DNA from: Whitmania pigra
Taxonomy: Eukaryota > Annelida > Clitellata > Hirudinida > Haemopidae
Assembly: GCA_021613335.1 (NCBI GenBank)
Contig: JAJTWR010000182.1
Span: 2,235,001 to 2,299,000 of the forward strand
Reading direction: 5' to 3'
DNA length: 64,000 bases
Below the pieces are notes generated by a model that saw only the letters and a list, made by a program, of their open reading frames with translations, made no database searches and had not been told where the DNA came from. Below are positions 12,954 through 26,047 of the stretch, piece after piece. Each line of letters opens with the position of its first letter. Position 1 is the stretch's first letter. The translations under genes and the position numbers were made by a program.

Positions 12954-14207
12954 TCAACCCTTGGCAACTATTTTTTTCTTGCGTTCTGATAGCAGGATCT
13001 CAGAAGATGAAACATTTTGTTGTAACAAGTAACGAGTGGTACTTGTTCGTCCACCACTGTAAGAAAATTTTCCAATAGCCTGCAAGTTGAAATTCGTATC
13101 CACGTTAAAGAACCCGGTATTTAGAACTCCCGCTTTCGAAAGATGAGCAGCCAGTACAACTTGGCTTAAATCTATGGTGTTCACGTTAAACCTGATAGCC
13201 ATTGCAATAAGATACTGATCATATGCCCTTCTGCCAACAACAACATCTGCTATTGCTGACCAATTGAAGGTAGAATTTTCTCTGCTGAAAAAAAAGTAAT
13301 CTATGGCAACATCCTCTCTTAGGATACCCCTTTTTGCAAGTTCTGGAAGATTTGATTTGTTGAAATAATTTTCGTAAACTTCCAAATCATTGATGAAAAT
13401 GCTTGAATTTAATTCTTTCGTGTTATTATTGGAGGAAATTGAAGACAAGTTTTGAAATAATTGAACATCAGTTCTTCGTCCAACCAAGAGAACGTTATTA
13501 CTGAGTTTTTTTTTCAGTAGTGATTCCAAAAATTCTAGACTTTTTAAAAGCTCATCAGTGAATAATAAGTCACCTGATATTTAAGCAGTTTAATAAAAAT
13601 AAATTATTCAACAATGTATATTTAAAAATCCAATATATTAAATACAATAAATTGCAAATTGAACAAACATCTAACCATTGGCATATCCGTAAAAAGAAGC
13701 ATCGTATTTTTTAAAAACTTCCTCATACATTGGCTTCAAGTAAGGAGTTCCATAAGAATTGGCAGACTTAAGTGGCAAAACATCCCAACCCTTCTCTAAT
13801 GCCGTTAAAACCAAAACATTTTCAGGGTCCGTTCGACTGATGTTGCCGAGACCGCTGAGATTTGCAAACAGAACTGGTTTGATTGCTCCACCAAACGAAT
13901 TCCAATTTGAGATAATCAATCTGTGAGCCAATCTGTGATGCTCTGAAATCGCTTTGAAAGTTGTAAAAATGACCAAAGTAGGATTTTGAGAAGAACTCAT
14001 GCGATTAGTTTTCGAGTTACTAGTTGTTATCTTGCGAAAGGGCAATAGTTTATTTGCAAGTTCTTCTGTATTTTCAGAATCTCCATTTAAAATGTCACGA
14101 TCGGACGTTTCCCAATTTCCATATTTGCAAACAGAATTTCCTTTTTGCCAAAAAATCAGATATATTATTAGATTTAAAGTTAAGATCGCAAAAAAAAATT
14201 TCTTCAT
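12954..14207 (-). CDS. Putative type II membrane glycosyltransferase-like protein
   Basis: There are two exons, 13676-14207 and 12954-13573, joined in phase 1 (GCCAATG|GTTAGA; acceptor ATATCAG|GTGACT), giving about 383 residues. Residues 4-19 (FFFAILTLNLIIYLIF) form one membrane anchor right after the start, as in Golgi type II enzymes. The lumenal part has LVIFTTFKA near the start of an alpha/beta domain, YGYANGDLLFTDELL spanning the splice junction (the NGD could act as a DXD-like site), then GRRTDV, DYFFFSRE, FNWSAIADVVVGRRAYDQYL. These motifs resemble nucleotide-sugar-transferase-like proteins scattered in invertebrates, but I cannot name a family or substrate. No disabling mutation is visible. 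Function is inference; the gene model is well supported. Confidence 0.65.
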
Positions 14208-14661
14208 ATTTAATTTCGCTTTCTGATTTTACTATTATCTCAACACTTTAAAAATTACTATATCGCTTTGCGGATAACAAGAACATTCGGATACACATTT
14301 TAAGGATATATGCCACTCTCTGAATCAGAGATAATCAGACAACGGCAATAATAATAATAACGAGCATTTTTTGCATTTTTTGTCTAGTTCGATTAATTGT
14401 TACAGGGCAACACAAAAGCCATGCATTGATTTTGAAAAGAAATATGAAACACTGGTCCGGTATGCATCAATTCGCTTTCGTAAAACCTTTGCAGCTGAAA
14501 TTGGTTTGGACATACATGGACATATGTATATGGACCAAATTGATGTTGTCGATTCTTGCACGTAGAAATGGAATAACATTAACAAAAAAATGACGTTAAA
14601 AGAATTTATCGACAAAATCCGGCTGATATTCAAGTTTTAGTTATCCATTATCGAATATTAA

Positions 14662-15370
14662 TTAATTGCAATTTTGTGAATAATGTAAATTATATTTGTT
14701 TGAAAACTCAGCGGTAATTTCAAAGATAACTCTATAAATTGTGATTATTGAATCTGGACCAACATTATTGAGAAGCCAATCCTTAATCTTAGGATTGTCT
14801 GGCAGGTAAAATCCAAAATGTCTTATTTTTTTGCTAAATCCGTTGAACATATTCAGTCTTGTTTTAACAATAAATTGACTACAAAACTCTTTATTTATGT
14901 ATCAAAAATTAATTTGCAAAATTGAGGTATTCCTAGCGAGTGAAAATACCATCTTGTTCCAATTTTTATTCGCAACAAGTTCCGCTCCAATGAGATGACT
15001 TCGAATGTATTAATAAACTGCCAAAATTTTCAAAATCAATCACTAGATTCTCTTAACAAATATGCCTCTATGTCGTAATATTATATCACTGACAATTAAC
15101 ATTAAAAAATATTTTATGACAAAGATACAAGTGCATTCCTAAACGAGATGTCTTAAAACTTACTTTACTTTTTCCTGCAAAGTTTCTTGCATTATGATCA
15201 ATATTCAAAGTTGCAGGTGTTATAAGGTGCTTCAAATACATTTTAGCCAAGGCGGAACTTGGATTCAAAATGATAAAGTCTAACATGGTGGTCTTCAAGC
15301 GTTTGGATTTCATCTGTTCGACAGAATAAATATGTAAATTTTTCATGAAATATTTATGCTTCTTATGCAT
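14662..15370 (-). CDS. Hypothetical protein, 163 aa, three exons
   Basis: I do not recognise it. Exons are 15164-15370 (ATG at 15370), 14950-15017 and 14662-14878. The junctions are AAA|GTAAGT (phase 0) and AGATG|GTATTT (phase 2), and both keep an open frame to TAA at 14662. It is basic and leucine/isoleucine-rich, with LNPSSALAKMYLKHL, SLERNLLRIKIG and NPKIKDWLLNNVG. It has no signal peptide, membrane segment or cysteine pattern. It lies between the glycosyltransferase-like and the leucine-rich genes on the same strand. If the second intron is retained the protein ends early with KLIFDT. The consistent phases argue for a real gene, but it could be a lineage-specific or decaying locus. Confidence 0.45.
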
Positions 15371-15677
15371 TTATTTGTATTATTAATTATAATAATATTA
15401 GTTAAATTGTAAGGCGATATAAGCAAGCGTCAGAGGCGCCAATTTTGTCAATATTTACTAACCAGTTCAACGAACCACAGTAGACAGAGCTCGTGTGATT
15501 TCTGTTCGAAATTTGAATTTGAATTTAATAATCGTATTTGTTCTTAAACTGCTATGTCTACTATTAATATTATTCTTAATATTTGTCGTTTTACCTTTGT
15601 ATGTCGAGCTGAATTTACGACTAGATTAGCGTATTGGCTACAAAATAATTAGATTAGTTAGCAAGTGATCCTTCATT

Positions 15678-15835
15678 CAGCGGCGGATCTAAGACACTTT
15701 GGCGGGGGCCACGCACTGGAAACAGTGAGCCGATTTAGGTCGGGGCGGGGCATGGTAATTTATTGAAATAATTGCTATAATTTTAATAAATTTTAAATTA
15801 CAATAGATTTAATGCCCCCCTCAAATCCGCCACTG
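15678..15835. mobile_element. hAT-like MITE, 158 bp
   Basis: The ends are inverted repeats: CAGCGGCGGATCTAAG on the left and, read on the minus strand, CAGTGGCGGATTTGAG on the right. 'CAGnGGCGGAT' ends are typical of hAT-type elements. The interior is non-coding and starts G-rich. I see no intact 8-bp target duplication, so the copy is old. Confidence 0.55.
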
Positions 15836-16678
15836 TTGACCGAAACTAACACAATAAATGCTTGGCTCCAGTACTTGTCAAGATATTGCCTGTACAAAAA
15901 GAAAAATTCAAGCAATAAGTAGCACAATCATTAGTTAGATTATTAAAGTCTTTATTACAGAATTAAAGGGGAACTACGTTAAATAACTGTTCACTGAGTG
16001 ATTCACAAACAACATTTGACAATTCTCAGCAATTTGAACATATTTCTAAGTTTTACAAAAATGAAATATTAAAATTATAAGTTAATAATGTTAAAAATAT
16101 TTTATCTCCAAAACATGATTTTATGTGATATGATTATCTAATTCCACAAATTTATGAGTTGATAAAGGTATGAAAACTCTTTAGAGGTACTATTCGATTG
16201 TTGGACATGTGAAAGGCCGTCTTTCGAGCAGACTTTTGGTATCTCACTCCATCCCTATCCCAATCCCAACCTTAACCCACTATCCTGATAATTTCTGTAG
16301 AACTGAAAGAAGATGTTTGCGAGTTGGCTTTTGCCCGTTACTTCTCCAAAGAACAGTATTGTAGTATGCGAGGGTAATGAAAAACCTCGCTACATAATAC
16401 TAACGATAATTGAAAGCACATGAAACCATGTATTACAAAATATTTGCGAACTGCACTTAATTTGAATATAGCCAATTGTGAACGTGTGCCATACATCAGT
16501 CTGTCACAATGACAGTTAAATAATAATGATGACGATGATAAAACTAAAAATAACAAAAGTCACTTACATCAGGTTACACTCAATCTTATTGTAATTCCAT
16601 CTTGTATGCACCAAAATAAACTGTAACATAAAAATGTTATTTTAATAAAAGAATCAGACCCTTCACGGGTTATTAATT

Positions 16679-18258
16679 TCAAACCCGTTCATATTTTTGT
16701 AGTTCGGGAGCTGGGATATGCCTTGATGCAGGTTCCCTGAAAACAAGATTTTTGGGTATGCTACCGGTGAATTCCAGATAGGCAGTTAAATTGCTTGAAT
16801 GTTCAAGAATGTTAAGTATCATTCCAAATCCTCCCAATTTAATTGCACCAATCTGAAGGAATTGATAAATCAATTAACAGTTTAATCAAATAACCAATTT
16901 CTATTAACATTTCATATGTGCCACTTTAAGACATACCCTTTTTGATAAATGTCTTAGTTCTTTGGGAATAGGATAATAGGTGCTCACAAAATCCAACTTT
17001 CTGTTTTTTAAATACCTTAATTCATCGCTGTTTAACAAAATGGGTGACAATGTTTAGAACTCACAATGTCGTGCTATAGTTTATTACTGTTTAAAAGTGA
17101 CTTTCAATAAGCTAGTTGGAAACCCAAGAGGATTGTATGGTCAAATAAAGAAATTTTACCTCAAATCGTAGAAGTGCAACTGAATATTCCTGAGCTTCGG
17201 TAGAACGAGTATTCGAATTTTGTTATGATTGCTGAATTTTATATCAAGAATATCTAATGTCCTGGAAGGATGGGTAATTTTTCATTAAATAGAAAAGTTC
17301 TTCCAATACCAATGACATCCAATAATTCTGGATAATCATAGCGCCCTGTCATAGAAAGGATTTGCAGATTTTGGAGACATTTGAAAGATTCAACAAATAA
17401 GCAAAACAAGGTTTTAAAGAGGTCAAAAGAACTGCGAATGTCGTGTAAGCTTAGATGTTTTAAGGATTCGGAACACGATTTTAAGTCAAAGCGTTGAAGT
17501 AAATTGGGAGGCATGGCCCAAGTGTCAATGAAAAGTTTCTGCAGTTTTGGAAATCTTATTGGATCATGTCTACGCAAAATGACTTCAGGAGCGCTTTAAT
17601 AAAAATAGTTACAGTAATATTAATTTTTGGAATTATGATGTCCAATTTTCTATTACTCACGGGCCTTTTTTAGATATATTTGGCAAATCATTCATGATCT
17701 CAAGGATTTCAATGTTTGGGGCAATTTTTTCGATGAAATTCACCATTTCATTTGTCATTCGATTTGTTCGAAAAGACAACTGCTTCACAGGAAAATCAGA
17801 TTTGACTTTGAGTAAGTCTTCTTCGCACAACAATCCATATGAGAAATTAACGTTCGTCCAGTTTAAAGCCTTCCTGTTTGAGAGGCAGACTTTCAAATAC
17901 TCGTGAGGTATTGGCCAACAAATTTCTGTTGCCTTTGATTGGATAAATTCAAACATTCCCATGGGCAAACAGATTCTTTTTTTTAATATTAGAAGTAAAA
18001 TATATTAATTGAATACATAAATCTATGTAACGTTAAATAGAAAAATTAAGATTAAAGGATGATGGGTCAAACCGTTTCTCTTATTTAGGTCCAAGTCAAA
18101 AAATACTTTGTCGAAATTAACTACAGATCTTTCCAGGAGTATATCCTTCAGACTTTTGACTTTATTAATTTGAGTACTTTCTGATGATAAAAACTTAATT
18201 ATCTTAAAAAATTAATTATCTTAAAACATATCTTACCAAAATATTCGTAACAAAACAT
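16679..18258 (-). CDS. Leucine-rich protein, possibly ZYG11/F-box-LRR type
   Basis: Seven exons: 18237-18258 (ATG), 18073-18180, 17661-17975, 17310-17593, 17160-17253, 16937-17027, 16679-16852 (TGA). They give about 362 residues. The N-terminus has SLKDILLERSVVNFDKVFF and a later NLDLN/ICLP pattern, like the adaptor-binding start of ZYG11/ZER1 or F-box leucine-rich proteins. It is followed by irregular leucine-rich segments such as FPKLQKLFIDTW, ESLKHLSLHDI, LQNLQILSM, KIRILVLPKLRNIQLHFY. All junctions agree in phase except exon 2 to exon 3: exon 2 ends in phase 1 (AACG|GTTTGA), whereas exon 3 needs phase 2. A sequencing slip, a non-canonical site or a real disabling change could explain it. 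A role as substrate receptor of a ubiquitin ligase is inference only. Confidence 0.5.
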
Positions 18259-18796
18259 AATTTTTTTAAGTAAATTAAGCAATGAAAAGATTATGTGACT
18301 TACTCAGTATTTAGATTAGCTGTTCCAAATGATAATATGTATATCTAGTATGCCGAATCGCCATTGGCCCATTGACAGCACTACCAACGATATTGAATAG
18401 TTTTTAATAGTTAGTTTTTTAAAAGGCGAATTGATTGATAATAAATATCAAAGATTATCTTATTTCACAAAAATACTCGTTATGATTCGAATATTAATAC
18501 ATTAATATTAATAGAAGACGTAATTGAGGATTAAAATACAATAAACTTTTATTAGCCCAAAGTATCCAACTTAGCTGGCCAATTTGGCCTCGGTTTGGTC
18601 AGAAATGCCAGCAATGTAAAAATTCTCAGATAAATATTATTTGTTTGATCTTTCAAAGGTTGTACCTTTCTGAACCCATTATTTGGAACGATGTCGTTAT
18701 TTGAAAAGTAGATACAACGTTTAAACTATGTAAACCTTTTAAATCAATTGTATCTAATCATAAAACATAAAAACATATTGGTTTCAGAAAGAGTCC

Positions 18797-18802
18797 TTTA
18801 TT
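18797..18802 (-). terminator. NOC2L polyadenylation signal
   Basis: AATAAA on the minus strand, 27 bases after the NOC2L stop codon. The 3' UTR would be very short. Confidence 0.6.
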
Positions 18803-18828
18803 TGGCAATGATAATGCGCGAAGCTAAA

Positions 18829-21800
18829 TTATTCGTCATCATCGCTGTCGTCGTCATCATCATCGTCATCGTCATCATCATCATCATATTCCATATCTTC
18901 ATCGTCATCACCATCGTCGTCGTCTTCCTCTTCATCCAAGTTCAGTTCCTTAACGACGTCAGGATGCTCATCATCATCTTCCAAATCGATTTCTTCGTCA
19001 TCGTCGTCATCATCACCACCGTCGTCATCATCATCATCATCACCACTGATGGGTGACCTGGCTAGCCTTTCTAATTCATCTTCATCAAAATCACTGAAAA
19101 ATATTCAAAAATTGTTTAGTTTTTTAATTGGTTAAGCTTGCAACTTATATATATATATATATACATAGAAACAAAGAAATATTTGATTTATAATTTTTAA
19201 ATCCAAGCATTATTATGAATAAAACATATTACCATTTTAAATGTGAATATGAAACAGCTAATAATAGTTATTATAGAAGTTATTGCCACATGTCGGACAT
19301 CACACCACGCTCCCATTGGTCGGCATTAATTAATGAAAATAAGTTTAATTAAACACAAAGAAAGGCTTCACCTGTACTCATCCTCTTCACTCTTAGCTTT
19401 TGTCTTCGATGCTTTCACTTTTTCATTCCTGGTGGTGGAGAGAGAAATGTATTGTTTTAATCAGAAAGGTCATTGATGCTTGCAAATAATAGTTTCAGTT
19501 AGGAATTAATGCTTTTAATTTATTTGAATTCTCAATTAAAAATAATCAATATCTTGAGGAGTGGTTTGAAAATTCAATTACTTTGCAGATTTCTTGATGG
19601 ATTTGGTATCTTTCATTTGGAATCTGAAAACAAATATAATATAATATAATAAAGTATAAATGTAAAATGCTATTAGTAAATGGCTGCAGATTAAAGTTGT
19701 TTTTTTAATTTTCTAATGCTTACATTGCGTTATGTTATATTAAAGAAATTAAATTAATTTGAAAGGCATTGAAAACATCTAATCAATTAAAGTTACGGGA
19801 AAATGATTACAAAGTAGCTACATATTTCAACCCACCGTGCCACATCTGCATCATGTTCTTCATCATCGTCATCATCACTATCGTCATCTTCGTTGTCATC
19901 GTCACCAAATTTGAAGAGGGATTTGAACCTCTCCCTGTCTTCCTCTGTAGCTTTCTTGGGCTCGGGACGAGTTATGGTTGGCAGGTCGTCCGTGCAGATC
20001 TGTATCGAGGCAAGAGATTGGATGATTAAGCGAAGGTCTAACCAGACCCCCAATTAAAAAAGCTCATGCGATTGGTGGATGCCATGATGAATAATATTCT
20101 ATGAACTCGTAATTATATAAAATAAAAAAGTGAAATAGTAATTATTATTATTAATAAATTATGCTAATGGTATAGGTATTACTATTATCATTACCATAAA
20201 ACATGTTCTTTACTATTGCAATTGCAAAGTATAATAAGAGTTTCAAAATATATTTATTATTATTATAAATATTATTATTGTTATTATTATTATAATTATA
20301 ATTATTATTATTGTCCAAACAAGTGTTGTCCCACCTGATCCTTATTGGATGCCTGGAGCTCGAGGATCCTGTGTCTGGTTTTGATCCAACACTCACAGAA
20401 CTTGGTGAGCTCACATCCTTCCTCCTTCAGTTTCTTTTCTCGTTCTGCCTTTAAGCACGAAATTATGATGTTAATAGTATTTTAAAACAATATATTTACA
20501 CAGCAATTATTTAATTAAAGATCTTAGTCGAATGTAAAAAAATCAGACGACAAAATGTGGAACACGTTACACAATGAGAACCTCCACTAACTATTGACGA
20601 GTATAATTTACTCACCATGACAGACTTACCAAATTACCAAAACAAATTTAAACCATCAATACTACCAACAATATATAAGCTATATTGGATATATAGACTA
20701 CATATCCTTTTTCATCTCAAACGTTATTGCAATTGTTCTCCATTAATTAATTAATCAGAACTATAATCAAAACTGACGATTGCATCCAGGTTTCTGAGGT
20801 CGATGCCCTCTGAGTTTCTGATTTTCTCGACCTCCTTGCACCTCGTTTGGATCTTTTCGAGGAGTTGTTTGAACTTCTTCACGTAGACCTGGGCCCTGCT
20901 CGTTCTGATGTAATCTTTGAGCTGATTAAGATGATTCAATAATTTCAATGCTGTCCAGATTGCATTTAGTGAATTAACATGTCTTATAATAATGTGTTCT
21001 TTAAAATCATTTATATAGCGCTACTTAGGTAAGATCAACAAGATAACCTCAAATTGATCATAAAACTATTGCTAATATGTTTATTAAAACAGGTATGTTG
21101 ATACATAAATATCTAGATATTGTACAGTACTACATCTGTAACTCCATGGTTAAGGTAGTGCAGGTTAACTTGAACCATTTATTACATCTGGAGAAAACTT
21201 TTTTATAGGTGGAAACCTTGTATTGAACTATGTTCTTATGTTTATTGTATTGTAATGCATTCCATGGCATTGTGGGTTGTACATGAATGCAATCCACTGG
21301 GCCAGCTTGCTAGTTTATTAGTTATTATTATTTATTACTGGCAGTTAATTAAATAATTACTAATGTCAATCATTACAAGTTGTAAAATCTAAATACCAAT
21401 ACTCACAGTGATCAGATCCCTAAAGACCAGTTCAGGGAATGTGATTTTGTGGGCCATCGATGAGGAATATGTGAGGATGAGTTCAAAAATCTCTTCGATG
21501 GCTTCATCCTAAAGTAATAATAAATTCGTTAAACATCTCTATATCAAACTCAGTCGTAAAATACAAGTCAATATTCATTCATTTAATCATTTCCGAATAA
21601 AATTGATTTCGAGCAAAAAGCCAATAGGCAGTAGCCATGCCAAACAATCATATTGAAATTGTTGCCCAATCTCAATTATTTGCCTAACATAATTTAAACC
21701 ATGAATAATTAAATTAGTATTTAATAATAATTATTAGTATATAATAATAATAATAATAATAATAATTAAATTAGTATTTAATTAGCAGACCTGGAAAGCC

Positions 21801-24800
21801 TTCTCCTTGAGTTCCTTCCTGTTCATCCTGAGGCAGACGGAAAATATGCACGACTTCATCTTTCCAACTTTCGGAGTTTTGTCGAACAGTTTCGTCTTGA
21901 GGGGCTGAAGAGAGGATGAAAAGTAAATTCAAATGCAAATTGATCGAGTCTGCGATTAGATGGAACCCCGTGGACAGCATAACCATGGTTTAGTCACAGT
22001 TTTGATGAAGTTTGTTGTTTATGGATGCAAATTATTGATTATGAATTTGTGATAAATTCAATAGCTAAGATATCATTAAAAGTTGCTTTATTTATATATT
22101 AACATTTCAGATTATTAATAAATACATTTGACCAAGTAGTCTGTTGAGGGCAATGCACCTGACTGAGCCAGTACGTGAACCTTTATTATCGACTCACCTC
22201 AAGAACTATGGGCAGAACTTGGATGAACTGCCCTGTCTCTTGAACGAGTTGGATGAGGATCCTGGATCCGAACAACCACATCGGGATGTAGCAGGGGGAG
22301 TGGTAGAGGCTGGAACGATGGAAATATAAATGAATGTTGACGTCTCGTGAATGTTTCATCAAGATGAGAAAATATATATATATATATTACACTATTGCTA
22401 TGTATATACCGAAGGGCATAGTTATTTATATAAAGTTACATTTCATATATATATATATAGCTATAGTGTATCACTATGCAAACACAGTTAGTAAGTATAG
22501 ATATAATATTGACAAAGTATTTGCAAATTAATTAACAATTTATTCTACCAACTAAATAAACTGAATAAATCTTCTTCAATCTGCATCTACAGAACAACAA
22601 CACGACTCACTTTATGGTGCCCGTGATGATGTCAGACACGATGTGCACCAGTTTGCCGACATTCTCCTCGTCCTTCATCTTGCCAATGAAGTCGCAGAAA
22701 ATGGACAACGAGTGGCAGAACCTCCAGTTAACCAGCTGGGTTTTTTTCTGTTTTGGAGGAAATGTTTGATCATCATATTTGTTATTATTAATATTTATAT
22801 TGTTAGTGCTATCACTACTACTATTTACAATTCGTTGTCTGATTGTTATCATTACTGTTTATCCATTGCTTGAGAATAAGGGTCAATAAATTCGAACAAC
22901 TGATTTTAGTTATAAATACAGATATGCAATAATAATAACAATAAGTGCATTGGTGGTATTACCTAATAATAATAATAACAACCAATATCATCATCATCAT
23001 CCAGTCCAACCTTGTTGTTCTGGTTGAGAATTCCAACCAAATACTGAGACATCTGCTGGAGCGACCTGAAGATGCACAAGTACGCAACGTCCGGCTTGAG
23101 GACAAACAGCTGGATGAGAGAGGTCTTCATGTAGTTTATGGCAGGCAGAGAGTTGACTGATGTGAACTGGGAGTTCTTCATTGCCATCAGGTAGAGGTTC
23201 TATCAAGTCCAAAGGTTAAAGGGCAATGTTTAATTTGTCAATAAACTTGTGAATGATTATTAAAGAAATAAACATACATGTTTACATGTAAAAAGATTAA
23301 TGATTATAATAACACCATTTGCTAGGATGTCATAAACTGAGCTTAAACTGAATTTTTACCTAATTTATTGTCAAATACATCAATGCAGTAATACTACTAA
23401 CCATGAAGGTGTACTTGATGGCCTTCTCATTCATGGTGAGTACCATGATGAAGAGACATCTGAAGCACTGAATTCTCACAGTGTCCACCGAAGAACCCCA
23501 TAGTTCGATCAGCTTCTACAATAATTAATTAAATTATGAATAATTAATTAATTAAATTATGAATAATTAATTAAATTATGAATAATTAATCAAATTATGA
23601 ATAATTAATTAAATTATGATTAATTAATTAATTAATTGATGCTTTATTAGAGTATGAATAATTAATAATTAGATTATGAATAACTAATCAGATGACAACA
23701 AATAATGACATCCAAAGAAATTTGGACAAGCCCTAAAATCAACCTTTATGAAAGGCTTGATGAGTTTTGGAAAGCAGGCAAACATAGGAGTCACTTGGAA
23801 GACGTGTTTCATCAGGTCACCGAGACTCTTGGCATGAGACATTTGGTCCAACAGCTGCAACAGGGAATGTATGGGTTGTTAGTGTTAAGTAGAGGTTCAT
23901 TAATATAAATTAGGTTAATAATTATTAATATTCAAACATTGCCATACTGACATTGGAGTCTTGCTAAATATTTAATGATTTGTTTAGTTAACTAATAAAA
24001 ATAACGCTGAAGAAGACTAAAATATATAAACTGTTGCAGAATTTTACTCTAAATTTAATGGGAAAAAAATTAATCTTTACGGAATCAAACTACTCGTACC
24101 CTCAGAAAATCTGTCAAATAAGTCTTAACGAAGCCTCTGAGCTTTTTCCATTTTGAACTTTTCGAGGGCATCACCACGTTAGTGTCGGAATTTGGTTTGG
24201 GGAGGGCAAGGTGTTCGATCAACGAGGGGATGAATTCGACCATGCATGCGTTGATTATGGCATCACACACTGGAATAGAAATTATGACTTTCATTGCATG
24301 CCCCAAATGTGTTGTATCACATGGTTCAAACACTCTGATGCTATTCATACTGCACAATAATAAATTTATAATTGTTATTAATATTATTCTTCTTCTTATT
24401 ATCATTAATTATTATTATATATGGTCTTGATTTTAAACAATTTTAGAAGTTTGTGATATTAGTTGTTACCAGAGTAAATTGGTAAATTATGAGAGTCAAC
24501 CATTAAATATTGTTTCTGTACTGATGTGTGATTGGCCAGAAATTCAACAAATAAAAATCAAGTTGTCCTTGCCTACAGTTCCCTTGACAATGTACTTGGA
24601 CTGCTTCTGAGTCTCGTCCTCGGTCGTTTCGTTCAGCTGAACGGCTGCCTTGAATGCCTCACTGAGTTCCCTTGAGGCCTCGACAATGTTTATCTGTTGT
24701 CCAAACGAGATCAACATTTCGTTGAATAAAATCAGTATCGCAATTGGTACATCTGATTGGATTACAAGATGCTAAAGGTGGTAAATAATCAAAATGTTGC

Positions 24801-25457
24801 CAGTGACGGATGAAAAATCATTATCCGAAAAGTGTGCCCAATTAGTTGTGCAAGCTATTATGATATCATCAGTTCATGTCAAACTTCGAGTCGTCCGGAC
24901 AGTTATTCTGAATAAATAATAAGTCAATTAGCCTTAAAATTTGCAATACTTACATGAACAAGCCTCTCCCATCTCTTGACCATTTTCAGAGTGACCAGGA
25001 CTTTACCAGACCTCTTTTGTGTCTGTGATTCATCTTCACTATCCTCTTGGTCACTTGCAACCTTTTCACCAATTCAATGATTTCAATTGGAGTGAAACGT
25101 CTTTTTAAATCAAAGCGTAATATGGCTTAATCATTCTAACCTCAAGTTTACGTTTTTTAGACGGTTGTTTTTGTTCCTTTTTGGTGTTTTTGACCGCATC
25201 TTCTGCCTCGCATTCATCTTGATCACTGGCGACCTTCGTTTTGCAGGGTGCACAAACAAATATACCATCACGTTTTCTTAATATTCAAAACAATTGCCAT
25301 AGCTTACCTTCAGTTTCCTCTTTTTGACAATTTTTTTACTCTTGTCTTTTGACTTCACTTGTTCTGAGTCACTGAAATCTGATTCTCGGTCATCTTCTTT
25401 TGCAGGAGGCTTGGGTTTTGACTTCTTAAAAGTCTTTTTTACATTTTTTATTGCCAT
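18829..25457 (-). CDS. NOC2L: Nucleolar complex protein 2 (NOC2L)
   Basis: NOC2 pairs with NOC1, then NOC3, to carry pre-60S ribosomes through the nucleolus and nucleoplasm; vertebrate NOC2L also modulates histone acetylation. Eighteen exons: 25308-25457, 25141-25233, 24954-25061, 24573-24771, 24100-24269, 23744-23854, 23402-23515, 23011-23199, 22611-22747, 22198-22309, 21791-21904, 21407-21508, 20778-20921, 20335-20448, 19836-19999, 19582-19623, 19372-19428, 18829-19093. They give 794 residues (human about 749). Family motifs in order: lysine-rich N-terminus, SVDTVRIQCFRCLFIM, LKPDVAYLCIFRSLQQMS, NWRFCHSLSIFCDF, HSPCYIPMWLFGSRILIQL, FIQVLPIVLE, HKITFPELVFRDLI, KKFKQLLEKIQ. The last 87 residues are an Asp/Glu-rich tail encoded largely by GAT/GAC triplets. 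Intron 4 needs a GC donor (GTAG|GCAAGG) to stay in frame. All phases agree. Confidence 0.93.
23520..23690. repeat. AT-rich tandem repeat beside a NOC2L acceptor
   Basis: Units of about 19-23 bp (ataattaattaaattatga) abut the acceptor of the NOC2L exon 23402-23515 on its intron side. There is no coding potential. Confidence 0.7.
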
Positions 25458-26047
25458 GAGTGCTTATAGAGAAGCGTAATCCAACAACAGAGTCGATTTC
25501 AGTCAAATATCGCTCTCACGAGGTTGTATTGTTTACAAACGTCCCACGACATTAAAAAACAATTCTGAGATCTTTAAAATATTGTGTTAATACAAATAGC
25601 AATAACATCATAAAAAATGTTGTAACAAAAACATTATTTTTGTTTAAATTATGGTTGTTTGTTGTATAGTCAAATTGACAAGTATTACATTCCCTCCTCT
25701 TATACATTTTTCTAGTGCTAGTCTCTGAATGAGAATGATAAAGATACTGACAATTATGGATTTAGGGATGGTCAGGGTGGGCTACTGAAAAGCCCCCCTT
25801 CCATTAATCAGCCATCATACCTGTCATATATGTACATATATCATTCATTCGACGCCATTATTATTATTATTAATTATTGGAACGCAGAAGACAACAGAGA
25901 CACATGATCAACTCCACTCGACTCGGCATCGTTCCCTCATAAGGTTCAGAATAGAGAATGGATGGAGGAAAGCAGAGGTTAACAATGTTTTTGGTCCAAG
26001 AATGTGTTCAGTGAAGACATCAGACGGCCATGGTTTGGATCAGTTAG

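Noticed and set aside
14371..14633. Opposed 64- and 77-codon frames between two minus-strand genes
   Set aside because: Short, antisense to each other, without recognisable motif or splice partners.
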